From an uncultured Dysosmobacter sp. (GTDB taxonomy: Bacteria > Bacillota > Clostridia > Oscillospirales > Oscillospiraceae): a stretch of DNA of 6,662 nucleotides. The notes under the pieces were generated by a model, which saw nothing but the letters and a program-made list of their open reading frames with translations, did no database searches and had not been told where the DNA came from. Made by a program: the position numbers and the translations under genes. The stretch lies in NCBI GenBank assembly GCA_934504065.1, contig CAKSVQ010000128.1, forward strand, positions 1 to 6,662. Reading direction: 5' to 3'. Position 1 is the first letter of the stretch, and each line of letters starts with the position of its first letter. Below, piece by piece: positions 1 through 5,979 of the stretch.

Positions 1-534
1 GTGCAGCGGGTGCCGGAAACGGAGTCCGGCGGGCGCATCCACACCAGCGCCGCCACGGTGGCGGTGCTGCCGGAGGCGGAGGAAGTGGATGTGGAGCTGA
101 ATCCGGCCGATATTGAAATGCAGGTGTTCCGCTCCAGCGGCGCCGGAGGGCAGCATGTGAACAAGACCTCCTCTGCCGTGCGGCTGATCCATCGGCCCAC
201 GGGCACGGTGGTGGAGTGCCAGCAGGAGCGCAGCCAGTTCCAGAACCGGGACAAGGCCATGCGCATTCTGGCCTCCAAGCTCTATGAGCAGGAGCACTCC
301 CGCCAGAGCGCGGCAGAGGCGGCCCAGCGGAAAAATCAGGTGGGCAGCGGCGACCGCAGCGAGCGCATCCGCACCTATAACTTTCCCCAGGGCCGGGTGA
401 CGGACCACCGCATTGGGCTGACGCTTTACAAGCTGGATGCCATTATGGACGGCAATCTGGATGAGCTGATCGACGCGCTGGTCACGGCCGATCAGGCTGA
501 AAAGCTAAAAAACGGCGGGGAAGACGCCGGGTAA
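1..534 (+). CDS. prfA: Peptide chain release factor 1 (RF1), C-terminal half, 5'-truncated by the window
   Basis: Class I release factor that reads UAA and UAG in the ribosomal A site and triggers peptidyl-tRNA hydrolysis. The fragment opens inside the conserved RVPxTES..RIHTS block. It carries the PxT stop-codon-reading tripeptide as P5-E6-T7, and the catalytic GGQ at residues 49-51 within [11 protein letters not shown]. The later stretch [23 protein letters not shown] is typical of RF1 and unlike the matching part of RF2. The 126 residues after GGQ match the usual RF1 tail, so the 3' end is complete and only about the first half of a ~355-residue protein is missing. The first codon, GTG, is an internal valine codon of this conserved block, not a start. 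The stop is TAA at 532-534. The next gene begins 17 bases later, so the two are probably co-transcribed. The RF1 methyltransferase gene prmC, often found next to prfA, is not downstream here. Confidence 0.97.
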   Translation: MQRVPETESGGRIHTSAATVAVLPEAEEVDVELNPADIEMQVFRSSGAGGQHVNKTSSAVRLIHRPTGTVVECQQERSQFQNRDKAMRILASKLYEQEHSRQSAAEAAQRKNQVGSGDRSERIRTYNFPQGRVTDHRIGLTLYKLDAIMDGNLDELIDALVTADQAEKLKNGGEDAG

Positions 535-538
535 AGAT

Positions 539-543
539 AGAGG
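539..543 (+). promoter_or_regulatory. Ribosome binding site of the tsaC-coaE fusion gene
   Basis: AGAGG lies 8 bases before the ATG at 552 and just after the prfA stop codon. It is weaker than the AGGAGG sites of the following genes, but its spacing supports the ATG at 552, and the short gap suggests translation coupled to prfA. Confidence 0.6.
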
Positions 544-551
544 CGAAGAGT

Positions 552-2225
552 ATGCAGACGATTTATTACGACCTGCGGGACACCAAGGGTCAGCAAAAGG
601 AGATCGAGGACAAGATCTCTGCCGCCGCCAAGATCCTCCGGGAAGGGGGACTGGTGGGCATCCCCACGGAAACCGTATACGGCCTTGCCGCCAACGGTCT
701 GGATGAAGCGGCTGTCCGGCGTATTTTTGAGGCAAAGGGCCGCCCGCAGGACAACCCTCTGATCCTGACGATCCCCGGCCAGCAGTGGCTGCCCCGGTAC
801 TGCCGGGATATTCCGCCCCTTGCCTATGTGCTGGCAAGAAAGTTCTGGCCCGGCCCCCTGACCATGATCTTAAAGTGCCGGACGGACGTGGTGCCCTCTG
901 TGATCACAGCGGGGCTGGACACAGTGGCCATGCGCTGCCCCAACCATCCGGTGACGCTGGCCATCATCCGGGAGGCGGGCATTCCCGTGGCCGCCCCCAG
1001 CGCCAACACCTCCGGCCGCCCCAGCTGCACCACCGCGCAGGACGTGCTGGAGGACATGGATGGCAAGATCGAGGGCGTGGTGGACGGCGGGCCCTGCACG
1101 GTGGGTGTGGAATCTACCATTCTGGACCTGACGTGCGACCCGCCCCGGCTGCTGCGTCCCGGCGGACTGCCGCTGGAGGCGCTGGAGCAGGTCATTGGCC
1201 CAGTCGCCGTGGACAAGGCGGTGGTCAGCCCCTTACAGGAGGGGGAAAAGCCCAAGGCTCCGGGCATGAAATACCGCCATTACGCGCCCAAGGCCCCGGT
1301 GACGGTGTTCACCGGAGCGCCGGAGGCCTCCGCCCGGGAGATCGCCCGGCGGGCGGGCCCCACCACGGGCGTGATCTGCTTTGATGAATTTGTTTCCCTG
1401 TTCCCCGGCAAGGAAGTGCACCCCCTCGGCCCCAGCAACGACAAGCTGGCGCAGGCCCAGCGGGTGTTCGACACGCTGCGCACCTTTGACAACAGCGCTG
1501 TCACTGAGATCATGGCCCAGTGCCCGGACAGCCGGGGACTGGGGCTGGCCGTTGGCAACCGCCTGAAAAAGGCGGCGGGCTTCCATGTGGTGGAGTCTGA
1601 CAGCCAGCGCATCATTCTGGGCCTGACCGGAGGCACCGGGGCAGGCAAGACCAGTGCCCTGCGGGCCATTGAGGAGCTGGGCGGACAGGTCATCGACTGC
1701 GACGCGGCCTATCACGAGATGCTGGAAAATAACGAAGAGCTGCGCAACACCCTGAACGCCACCTTCCCCGGCGTGTTCGGCCCGGATGGCAAGCTCAACC
1801 GCAAAAAGCTGGGACAGGAGGTCTTTGCCAAGAAAGAGCGGCTGGACAAGCTCAACGCCATCGTTTTCCGCTTCCTTCTGCCGGAGCTGGAGCGGCGGAT
1901 GGAAAGCGTGCCGGACGGGCTTTACGCTGTGGACGCCATCAATTTGATCGAAAGCGGCCTTGACCGCCTGTGTGACCGTACCATTGCGGTGACCGCGCCC
2001 ACCGAGCTGCGGGTGCGGCGCATCATGGCCCGGGACAATATCACCGAGCAGTATGCCCGGTTGCGCATCTCCGCCCAGAAGCCCGACGAATTTTACCGGG
2101 GCAAGTGCGATCTGGAGCTGAACAACGGCGCGGAGACGCCGGAGGCTTTCCAGAAGGAGGCCAAGCTGTTCTTTGAGCGGCTGGTGGAGGCGCTGCGGGA
2201 AGAAAAGCGCCACGGAAATCAATAA
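552..2225 (+). CDS. Fusion: Sua5/TsaC threonylcarbamoyl-AMP synthase + dephospho-CoA kinase domain
   Basis: A single uninterrupted 557-residue frame holds two enzymes. Residues ~15-215 are a YrdC/TsaC domain, which makes threonylcarbamoyl-AMP from Thr, bicarbonate and ATP for tRNA t6A37. Its motifs are GIPTETVYGL (36-45), KGRPQDNPL (62-70), SANTSG (150-155) and GVESTI (185-190). PGMKYRHYAP (237-246) is the Sua5 linker, and ~250-345 is the small Sua5 C-terminal domain, so this is the long Sua5 form. Residues ~353-557 resemble dephospho-CoA kinase, which phosphorylates dephospho-CoA in the cytoplasm: Walker A GGTGAGKT (360-367), VIDCD (380-384), and RIMARDNITEQYARLRISAQ (490-509) followed by DLELNNG (520-526). 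The kinase part departs from the classic family: HP in the I.HP.I motif reads as FR (439-440), and the usual PLLFE reads as INLIE (463-467). Fold assignment of the first half is very secure; kinase activity is likely but unproven. Standalone Sua5 is ~330-350 and CoaE ~200 residues, so both halves look full length. Confidence 0.9.
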   Translation: MQTIYYDLRDTKGQQKEIEDKISAAAKILREGGLVGIPTETVYGLAANGLDEAAVRRIFEAKGRPQDNPLILTIPGQQWLPRYCRDIPPLAYVLARKFWPGPLTMILKCRTDVVPSVITAGLDTVAMRCPNHPVTLAIIREAGIPVAAPSANTSGRPSCTTAQDVLEDMDGKIEGVVDGGPCTVGVESTILDLTCDPPRLLRPGGLPLEALEQVIGPVAVDKAVVSPLQEGEKPKAPGMKYRHYAPKAPVTVFTGAPEASAREIARRAGPTTGVICFDEFVSLFPGKEVHPLGPSNDKLAQAQRVFDTLRTFDNSAVTEIMAQCPDSRGLGLAVGNRLKKAAGFHVVESDSQRIILGLTGGTGAGKTSALRAIEELGGQVIDCDAAYHEMLENNEELRNTLNATFPGVFGPDGKLNRKKLGQEVFAKKERLDKLNAIVFRFLLPELERRMESVPDGLYAVDAINLIESGLDRLCDRTIAVTAPTELRVRRIMARDNITEQYARLRISAQKPDEFYRGKCDLELNNGAETPEAFQKEAKLFFERLVEALREEKRHGNQ

Positions 2226-2232
2226 GAGCCTG

Positions 2233-2238
2233 AGGAGG
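2233..2238 (+). promoter_or_regulatory. Ribosome binding site of the M18 aminopeptidase gene
   Basis: A perfect AGGAGG sits 8 bases before the ATG at 2247, in the 21-base gap after the fusion gene. It fixes the start and suggests strong translation. Confidence 0.85.
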
Positions 2239-2246
2239 TTTTCAAA

Positions 2247-3650
2247 ATGTCTGAGGAGATCAAAGCGTTGAAAAAGGCCCTGCTTTCCGGCAGGAAGAAC
2301 GGCTATGACCGTTTTGACAGCGCCGAGCAGGCGGCGATGGACGCCTATTGCGAGGCGTATAAGTCCTATCTGAACCGCGGTAAGACCGAGCGGCTGTGCG
2401 CCGCTGAGACCGTGGCCATGGCAGAAAAAGCGGGCTACCGCCCCTATGTGCGGGGCATGGCGCTGCAAAGCGGCGATAAGGTGTATTTCTGCAATCGAGG
2501 CAAGAGCGTGCTGCTGGCCCACATTGGCAAAAAGCCCCTTTCCGCAGGCGCGCAGATTGTCGCCGCCCACATCGATTCTCCCCGGCTGGACCTCAAGCCC
2601 AACCCCCTGTACGAGGACAGCGAGCTGGCCTATTTCAAGACCCATTATTACGGCGGACTGCGCAAATACCAGTGGGTCACCATCCCGCTGGAGCTGCGGG
2701 GCGTGATCGCCCTGAAGGACGGCACCAGCGTCCCGGTGAATATCGGCGCGGACGAGGGCGACCCCAAGCTGGTCATCACGGACCTGCTGCCCCATCTGGG
2801 GCAGGAGCAGGCGAAAAAACCGTTGGCCTCCGCCATCCCCGGAGAAACGCTGAACCTGCTGCTGGGCAGCCGTCCCATCGGGGACGAGGACGACACCGGA
2901 CGGGTGAAGCTGGCCGTGATGAAGCTGCTGCATGAGAAATACGGCGTGACGGAGGATGACCTGACTTCCGCAGAGCTGGAGGCCGTTCCCGCCGCCAACG
3001 CCTGCGACATCGGTCTGGACCGCTCTTTGATCGGTGCTTACGGCCACGATGACCGGGTGTGCGCCTATGCCGCCCTCCGGGCCTTGCTGGATCTGGAGGA
3101 GACACCGGAAAAGACCGCCGTGTGCGTGCTGGCGGACAAGGAGGAGATCGGCTCCGACGGTGTGACGGGAATGCAGTCCGCCGCGTTTGACACGTTTATG
3201 GAGGACCTTTGCGAGGGCCAGAACGTTCCGGTGCGGGCTTGCTTTGAAAAGTCCTTCTGCCTCAGCGCCGACGTGACTGCGGCCTATGACCCGGATTATG
3301 CCGAGGTCTATGAAAAGCGCAATGCCGCCTTTGTCAACTATGGTGTCGGCCTTTGCAAGTATACCGGAGCCCGGGGCAAGTCCGGCGCCAGCGACGCTGA
3401 CGCCGAGACCGTGGCCTATATCCGTCGCCTGTTCGACGACGCGGGTGTGATCTGGCAGATCGCGGAGTTGGGTAAGGTGGACGCTGGCGGCGGCGGCACC
3501 GTGGCGGTGTATATGGCCAACCGCAACATCACCACGCTGGATGCGGGCGTTCCGGTGCTGAGTATGCACGCGCCGTTTGAAACGGTGGCCAAGCTGGACT
3601 GCTATGAGACCTACAAGGGCATGAAAGCCGTGTTTACCGCAAAGGATTGA
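2247..3650 (+). CDS. M18 family metalloaminopeptidase (aspartyl aminopeptidase type)
   Basis: A cytoplasmic di-metal (usually zinc) aminopeptidase that removes N-terminal residues, often acidic ones, from peptides. At 467 residues it has the usual M18 length. Recognisable family blocks in order are AAHIDSPRLDLKPNPLY (106-122, with metal ligand H108), the TH-YYGG-LRKYQW segment (132-143), INIGADEGDP-like 166-173, AYGHDDR (264-270, metal-ligand Asp), ADKEEIGSDG (296-305, with the catalytic/ligand Glu pair E299-E300), SADVTAAYDPDY (340-351, D342) and SMHAPFE (439-445, H441). All expected metal-site residues appear present, so the enzyme should be active. There is no signal peptide. It is the last gene of the prfA unit: 21 bases after the fusion gene and 29 bases before a strong terminator hairpin. 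The HIDSPRLDLKPNPLYE and YYGGLRKYQW pattern fits the subgroup annotated as M18 aminopeptidase 1 (apeA-like) in clostridia. I leave the symbol blank because M18 naming is inconsistent. Confidence 0.93.
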   Translation: MSEEIKALKKALLSGRKNGYDRFDSAEQAAMDAYCEAYKSYLNRGKTERLCAAETVAMAEKAGYRPYVRGMALQSGDKVYFCNRGKSVLLAHIGKKPLSAGAQIVAAHIDSPRLDLKPNPLYEDSELAYFKTHYYGGLRKYQWVTIPLELRGVIALKDGTSVPVNIGADEGDPKLVITDLLPHLGQEQAKKPLASAIPGETLNLLLGSRPIGDEDDTGRVKLAVMKLLHEKYGVTEDDLTSAELEAVPAANACDIGLDRSLIGAYGHDDRVCAYAALRALLDLEETPEKTAVCVLADKEEIGSDGVTGMQSAAFDTFMEDLCEGQNVPVRACFEKSFCLSADVTAAYDPDYAEVYEKRNAAFVNYGVGLCKYTGARGKSGASDADAETVAYIRRLFDDAGVIWQIAELGKVDAGGGGTVAVYMANRNITTLDAGVPVLSMHAPFETVAKLDCYETYKGMKAVFTAKD

Positions 3651-3679
3651 CGCAGCCCTGCCGCCATGATATGAAATGA

Positions 3680-3717
3680 AGGACGATCCGCTTTTTGGCG
3701 GATCGTCCTCTTTTTTT
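3680..3717 (+). terminator. Strong rho-independent terminator ending the prfA-aminopeptidase unit
   Basis: A perfect 12-base-pair inverted repeat runs from 3680-3691 to 3698-3709, around a 6-base loop (TTTTTG), with a GC-rich stem (GGACGATCCGC / GCGGATCGTCC). It is followed by TC and then seven T at 3711-3717. It lies 29 bases past the aminopeptidase stop. On the opposite strand the stem is followed only by TTCATTTCAT, so it should work mainly in the + direction. Confidence 0.93.
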
Positions 3718-3885
3718 GCTGTTTGGAAGCAACAGCACACAAAAATGAAAATGCTTACATTTTTCGCGGCGGTCTGTGTTCGTGCACGGAAATGCGGCAT
3801 CATACGGCAGAGATATGGAGTTGTATAAAATATATAAATGAAATAAGAAAATATGGGAGTATATGTAGAATATAGCAAAAAGCTC
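3718..3885. other. Gene-free AT-rich spacer between the two transcription units
   Basis: I see no credible gene here. The segment 3821-3880 has only 11 G/C in 60 bases, in sharp contrast with the GC-rich genes on both sides. Small inverted repeats are present: GCTGTT/AACAGC (3718-3723 with 3731-3736), AAAAATG/CATTTTT (3741-3747 with 3758-3764) and the 8-base palindrome CGTGCACG (3781-3788). None makes a convincing terminator, riboswitch or attachment site. The AT-rich core lies directly upstream of the -35 element at 3886, where it could act as an UP-element-like or curved promoter region. Confidence 0.55.
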
Positions 3886-3914
3886 TTGCGTTTTACGTAG
3901 GAGACTGCTATATT
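3886..3914 (+). promoter_or_regulatory. Predicted sigma-A promoter of the lacI-family gene
   Basis: The -35 element is TTGCGT (3886-3891), followed by a 17-base spacer and the -10 element TATATT (3909-3914), which is preceded by TGC (3906-3908) as an extended -10. Transcription should start near 3921, giving a leader of about 77 bases that contains the operator at 3962-3975. The very AT-rich DNA just upstream would help RNA polymerase binding. Confidence 0.65.
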
Positions 3915-3961
3915 AAAGCCAATCCAAGCGCAGAGGCACTTGTGTGTCTGTATGAAAATTC

Positions 3962-3975
3962 TGTAAGCGCTTTCT
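3962..3975 (+). promoter_or_regulatory. LacI-family / cre-like operator before the lacI-family gene
   Basis: TGTAAGCGCTTTCT contains the perfect palindrome AAGCGCTT with the central CG that LacI-family proteins need. It fits the Bacillus CcpA consensus TGNAARCGNWWWCA at every fixed position except the last. It lies ~40-55 bases past the predicted transcription start and 6 bases before the ribosome binding site, so a bound protein would block elongation. Autorepression by the adjacent regulator is the simplest reading; CcpA binding is the main alternative. Confidence 0.65.
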
Positions 3976-3980
3976 TTTCT

Positions 3981-3990
3981 GGGAGGGAGA
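3981..3990 (+). promoter_or_regulatory. Ribosome binding site deciding the GTG start of the lacI-family gene
   Basis: The purine tract GGGAGGGAGA contains GGAGG (3982-3986), 11 bases before the GTG at 3998, and GGGAGA ending 7 bases before it. The alternative ATG at 4004 would be 17 or 13 bases away, so GTG is preferred. The two starts differ by only two residues. Confidence 0.6.
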
Positions 3991-3997
3991 AGCCACC

Positions 3998-4996
3998 GTG
4001 GAGATGCCGACGATTTATGATGTATCCCGCCTTTCCGGCGTGTCCATTGCCACGGTCTCCCGGACCTTCACCGCGCCTGACCGGGTGCGGGAGGCCACTC
4101 GCCGCAAGGTATACGCTGCGGCGGCGGCCCTGCACTATCAGCCCAGCGCCATTGCCCGGGCCATGGCCCGGCAGCAGACGGACAAGATTGCCTTTCTGAT
4201 CTGCAAGGAGGGGGCCACCATCCTTGATGAGTTTTACGCCGGGATCTGCGAGGGCGTGATGCGCCGGGCCGACGGCACGGCCTATCAGCTGCTGATCTCC
4301 ACGGCGGAGGAGTGGTCCCGCATTTCCCAAAGCAGGCAGATCGAGGGCGTGATCCTCGCGGGCGATGCCAAGGCCGAGCTGATCTCGGATTTTCAGCGGC
4401 AGCATATTCCGGTGGTGCTGGTGAACAACCGGGCTGACGGGTTTGACTTGCCCTGCGTGGTGGCCGACGAGGAAAGCGGCGTGAAGCAGGCGGTGGATCA
4501 TCTGGTGGCGAAGGGGCATCGGCGCATCGCCATGCTGGTGGGCCACTTTTCCCCATACATCACCGCCGCGCGGTACAACGGCTTTCTCTCCGCCATGCAG
4601 GCCCACGGCCTTGCGGTGGATGAGCGGGGCGTTGGGATGTGCGACCGGGATGTGCAAAGCGCCACAGCGGCGGCATTGACCCTGCTGAACCGCCCGGACA
4701 GGCCCACCGCGGTATTCGCCTTTAACGATGTGCTGGCTTCCGGCGTGCTGAAAGCCGCCCGGCGGCTGGGGCTGCGGCTGCCGGAGGATCTGGCTGTGGT
4801 GGGATTCGACGATTCCACCGTCTGCCCCATGCTGGAGCCGGAGCTGACCTCGGTGCATGTGGACTGCCGCCGGATGGGCGAGGTGTGCATGGAGCAGCTC
4901 ACGGCGCTGCTGGACGGGGCGGAGGATGTGCCCCGGCTGACGGTGATCCCGGTGGCGCTGCGGGAGCGGGCCTCTTCCAGCGAAAATTTCACTTGA
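3998..4996 (+). CDS. LacI/GalR family transcriptional regulator, probable repressor of the adjacent sugar transporter
   Basis: A 332-residue DNA-binding regulator of standard LacI-family length. The N-terminal helix-turn-helix spans residues ~5-50 (TIYDVSRLSGVSIATVSR at 5-22), with recognition-helix positions I17-A18, similar to the M-A pair of CcpA rather than the Y-Q of LacI. The hinge helix is YQPSAIARAMA (47-57). The usual minor-groove leucine of the hinge reads as M56. Residues ~62-325 form the periplasmic-binding-protein-like sensor and dimer domain, with HLVAKGHRRIAML (168-180), AARYNGFLSAM (190-200), AFNDVLASGV (241-250) and AVVGFDDSTVCPMLEPELTSV (266-286) in the expected order. The ligand cannot be read from the sequence but is presumably the transported sugar or a product. 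It starts with GTG, and a cre-like operator lies in its own leader. It is followed after 99 bases by the permease gene, which has its own promoter and a matching operator, so it likely represses both units. Confidence 0.93.
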   Translation: MEMPTIYDVSRLSGVSIATVSRTFTAPDRVREATRRKVYAAAAALHYQPSAIARAMARQQTDKIAFLICKEGATILDEFYAGICEGVMRRADGTAYQLLISTAEEWSRISQSRQIEGVILAGDAKAELISDFQRQHIPVVLVNNRADGFDLPCVVADEESGVKQAVDHLVAKGHRRIAMLVGHFSPYITAARYNGFLSAMQAHGLAVDERGVGMCDRDVQSATAAALTLLNRPDRPTAVFAFNDVLASGVLKAARRLGLRLPEDLAVVGFDDSTVCPMLEPELTSVHVDCRRMGEVCMEQLTALLDGAEDVPRLTVIPVALRERASSSENFT

Positions 4997-5024
4997 ATTT
5001 AACCGGAGCTTCACCTTTGTTTGA

Positions 5025-5053
5025 TTGTTTCAGCGCATGATAGCGGTTATACT
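5025..5053 (+). promoter_or_regulatory. Predicted sigma-A promoter of the ABC transporter operon
   Basis: The -35 element is TTGTTT (5025-5030), followed by an exactly 17-base spacer and the -10 element TATACT (5048-5053). The expected start is near 5060, at the left edge of the operator at 5061-5074. No terminator is visible between the regulator stop and this promoter, so some read-through from the regulator gene is possible. Confidence 0.7.
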
Positions 5054-5060
5054 GTTCAGC

Positions 5061-5074
5061 GGAAAACGTTTTTC
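5061..5074 (+). promoter_or_regulatory. LacI-family operator over the transporter transcription start
   Basis: GGAAAACGTTTTTC contains the perfect palindrome AAAACGTTTT with central CG at 5067-5068. Aligned on that CG, it shares the pattern NGWAARCGYTTTYN with the site at 3962-3975. It fits the CcpA consensus less well (three fixed positions off), which favours the local LacI-type protein as its reader. It lies from about +1 to +15 of the predicted promoter, a classic repression position. Confidence 0.65.
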
Positions 5075-5081
5075 ACCGAAT

Positions 5082-5088
5082 AAGGAGG
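5082..5088 (+). promoter_or_regulatory. Ribosome binding site of the permease gene
   Basis: AAGGAGG lies 7 bases before the GTG at 5096. This strong site supports the GTG start, which places a short basic stretch (KRKK) directly before the first membrane helix. Confidence 0.8.
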
Positions 5089-5095
5089 AGATCTT

Positions 5096-5935
5096 GTGAA
5101 GCGGAAAAAGACACTCGGGACGGTTGGGAAGGCCGTTGGCTGCGCGATCTTACTGTTTGTGGCGCTGTTCCCCATTTACTGGCTGGTGGCCATTGCCATC
5201 CGCCCCACCAGTGAGATGGCGGGCCATATTTCCATCATCCCCCACGCCCTCACCTCTGAGCATTTTGCCCATCTGTTCACGGACCGGGGCTTCGGCACCG
5301 CCATTGTGAACAGCCTGCAAACCACACTGGGTTCTCTGGTGGTTTCGCTGACGGTGGGCATCTGTGCGGCGTATGTACTGGCCCGGCGGCGTTTCCGCTT
5401 CGGACTGAAAAAGCCCATGACCTACTGGATCCTGCTGGTGCGCGTGCTGCCCCCGGTGGCATTTACCATCCCGCTGTACACCATGTTCAGCAAGATCGGC
5501 ATTTTGAACACTAAGCTTCCGGTGATGCTGGCCTGCGTGCTGATCAACGTGCCGCTCATCATCTGGTTCCTGATCAGCTTTTTCCAGGATCTTCCCGAGG
5601 AGATCGAAGAGAGCGCCAAGGTGGACGGCGCGACGGAGTGGCAGCTTTTCCGCAAGATCGTGCTGCCGCTGGTGGCGCCCGGCATCGCGGCGGTGGCCAT
5701 GCTTTCGTTCATGTACGCATGGAATGAGTACACCTACACCGTGATCTTCACCCGCAGCCCCGCCAACAACACCGTGCCGCTGGCACTGTCCCTGCTGAAC
5801 ACAGAGGACAATCTCACCAACTTCGGCCTTGTGGCCGCAGGCGGCGTGGTGTCTGTGATCCCTATTACCCTGTTTGTGATCTTTGCACAGAACTACTTGA
5901 TCTCTGGACTTTCAAGCGGCGCTGTCAAAGAGTAA
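5096..5935 (+). CDS. Carbohydrate ABC transporter permease, MalG-like (CUT1 family)
   Basis: One of the two membrane subunits of a CUT1-type sugar importer. It is 279 residues long, as usual for MalG-like proteins. Six hydrophobic segments are visible at about 12-34, 70-96, 110-131, 142-163, 190-212 and 246-267, after a positively charged start (KRKK) that should stay inside the cell. The EAA coupling loop, which docks on the ATPase, lies at about 168-196: EESAKVDGA (171-179), the conserved Gly G178, then IVLPLVAPG (188-196). NSLQTTLGS (72-80) and AWNEYTYT (208-215) also fit this family. The start is GTG with a strong ribosome binding site. It is the first gene of the transporter operon, directly behind a promoter and operator. 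The binding-protein gene follows after 44 bases; its MalF-type partner is not upstream and must be downstream or elsewhere. The ATPase may be a shared one encoded elsewhere. Substrate unknown. Confidence 0.93.
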   Translation: MKRKKTLGTVGKAVGCAILLFVALFPIYWLVAIAIRPTSEMAGHISIIPHALTSEHFAHLFTDRGFGTAIVNSLQTTLGSLVVSLTVGICAAYVLARRRFRFGLKKPMTYWILLVRVLPPVAFTIPLYTMFSKIGILNTKLPVMLACVLINVPLIIWFLISFFQDLPEEIEESAKVDGATEWQLFRKIVLPLVAPGIAAVAMLSFMYAWNEYTYTVIFTRSPANNTVPLALSLLNTEDNLTNFGLVAAGGVVSVIPITLFVIFAQNYLISGLSSGAVKE

Positions 5936-5965
5936 CAAAAACTCAAGACGCGAATATTTCAAATC

Positions 5966-5971
5966 AGGAGG
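5966..5971 (+). promoter_or_regulatory. Ribosome binding site of the solute-binding protein gene
   Basis: A perfect AGGAGG lies 8 bases before the ATG at 5980. The strong site fits the high expression that binding proteins need relative to permeases. The 44-base gap holds no clear hairpin or promoter. Confidence 0.85.
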
Positions 5972-5979
5972 AAAGTAAG

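Noticed and set aside
1..3. GTG at the window start as the true start of the release factor
   Set aside because: It falls inside the conserved RF1 block around RVPxTES, so it is an internal valine codon of a gene cut by the window edge.
3741..3764. Inverted repeat AAAAATG/CATTTTT as a possible minus-strand terminator or regulatory hairpin
   Set aside because: Only seven A/T-rich pairs with a 10-base loop; too weak, and no minus-strand gene would use it.
3781..3788. Palindrome CGTGCACG as a regulator site
   Set aside because: An isolated 8-base palindrome with no second copy and no relation to a promoter element; expected by chance.
3745..3828. Possible 27-codon small gene (ATG at 3745) after the terminator
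   Set aside because: No ribosome binding site precedes it, no promoter is placed for it, and it lies in the spacer just past a strong terminator.
1233..3878. An 881-codon open frame on the minus strand covering the M18 gene and much of the fusion gene
   Set aside because: It lies opposite two well-supported genes, has a His/Gln/Gly/Arg-rich composition typical of antisense frames in GC-rich DNA, no recognisable domain, a TTG start without a good ribosome site, and crosses a terminator hairpin.
3718..3997. Riboswitch, CRISPR array, tRNA or mobile element in the largest gap
   Set aside because: No repeated units, no cloverleaf pattern, no riboswitch-like conserved core and no transposase remnants are visible by eye; a covariance-model scan would be needed to exclude a diverged RNA.
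5001..5010. Short repeat ACCGGAGCTT shared between the regulator-permease gap and the binding-protein gene
   Set aside because: Only 10 bases, one copy inside coding sequence; likely chance.
3908..5014. A 368-codon open frame on the minus strand opposite the LacI-type gene
   Set aside because: Shadow of a clear + strand gene; low-complexity composition, no motif and no ribosome binding site.
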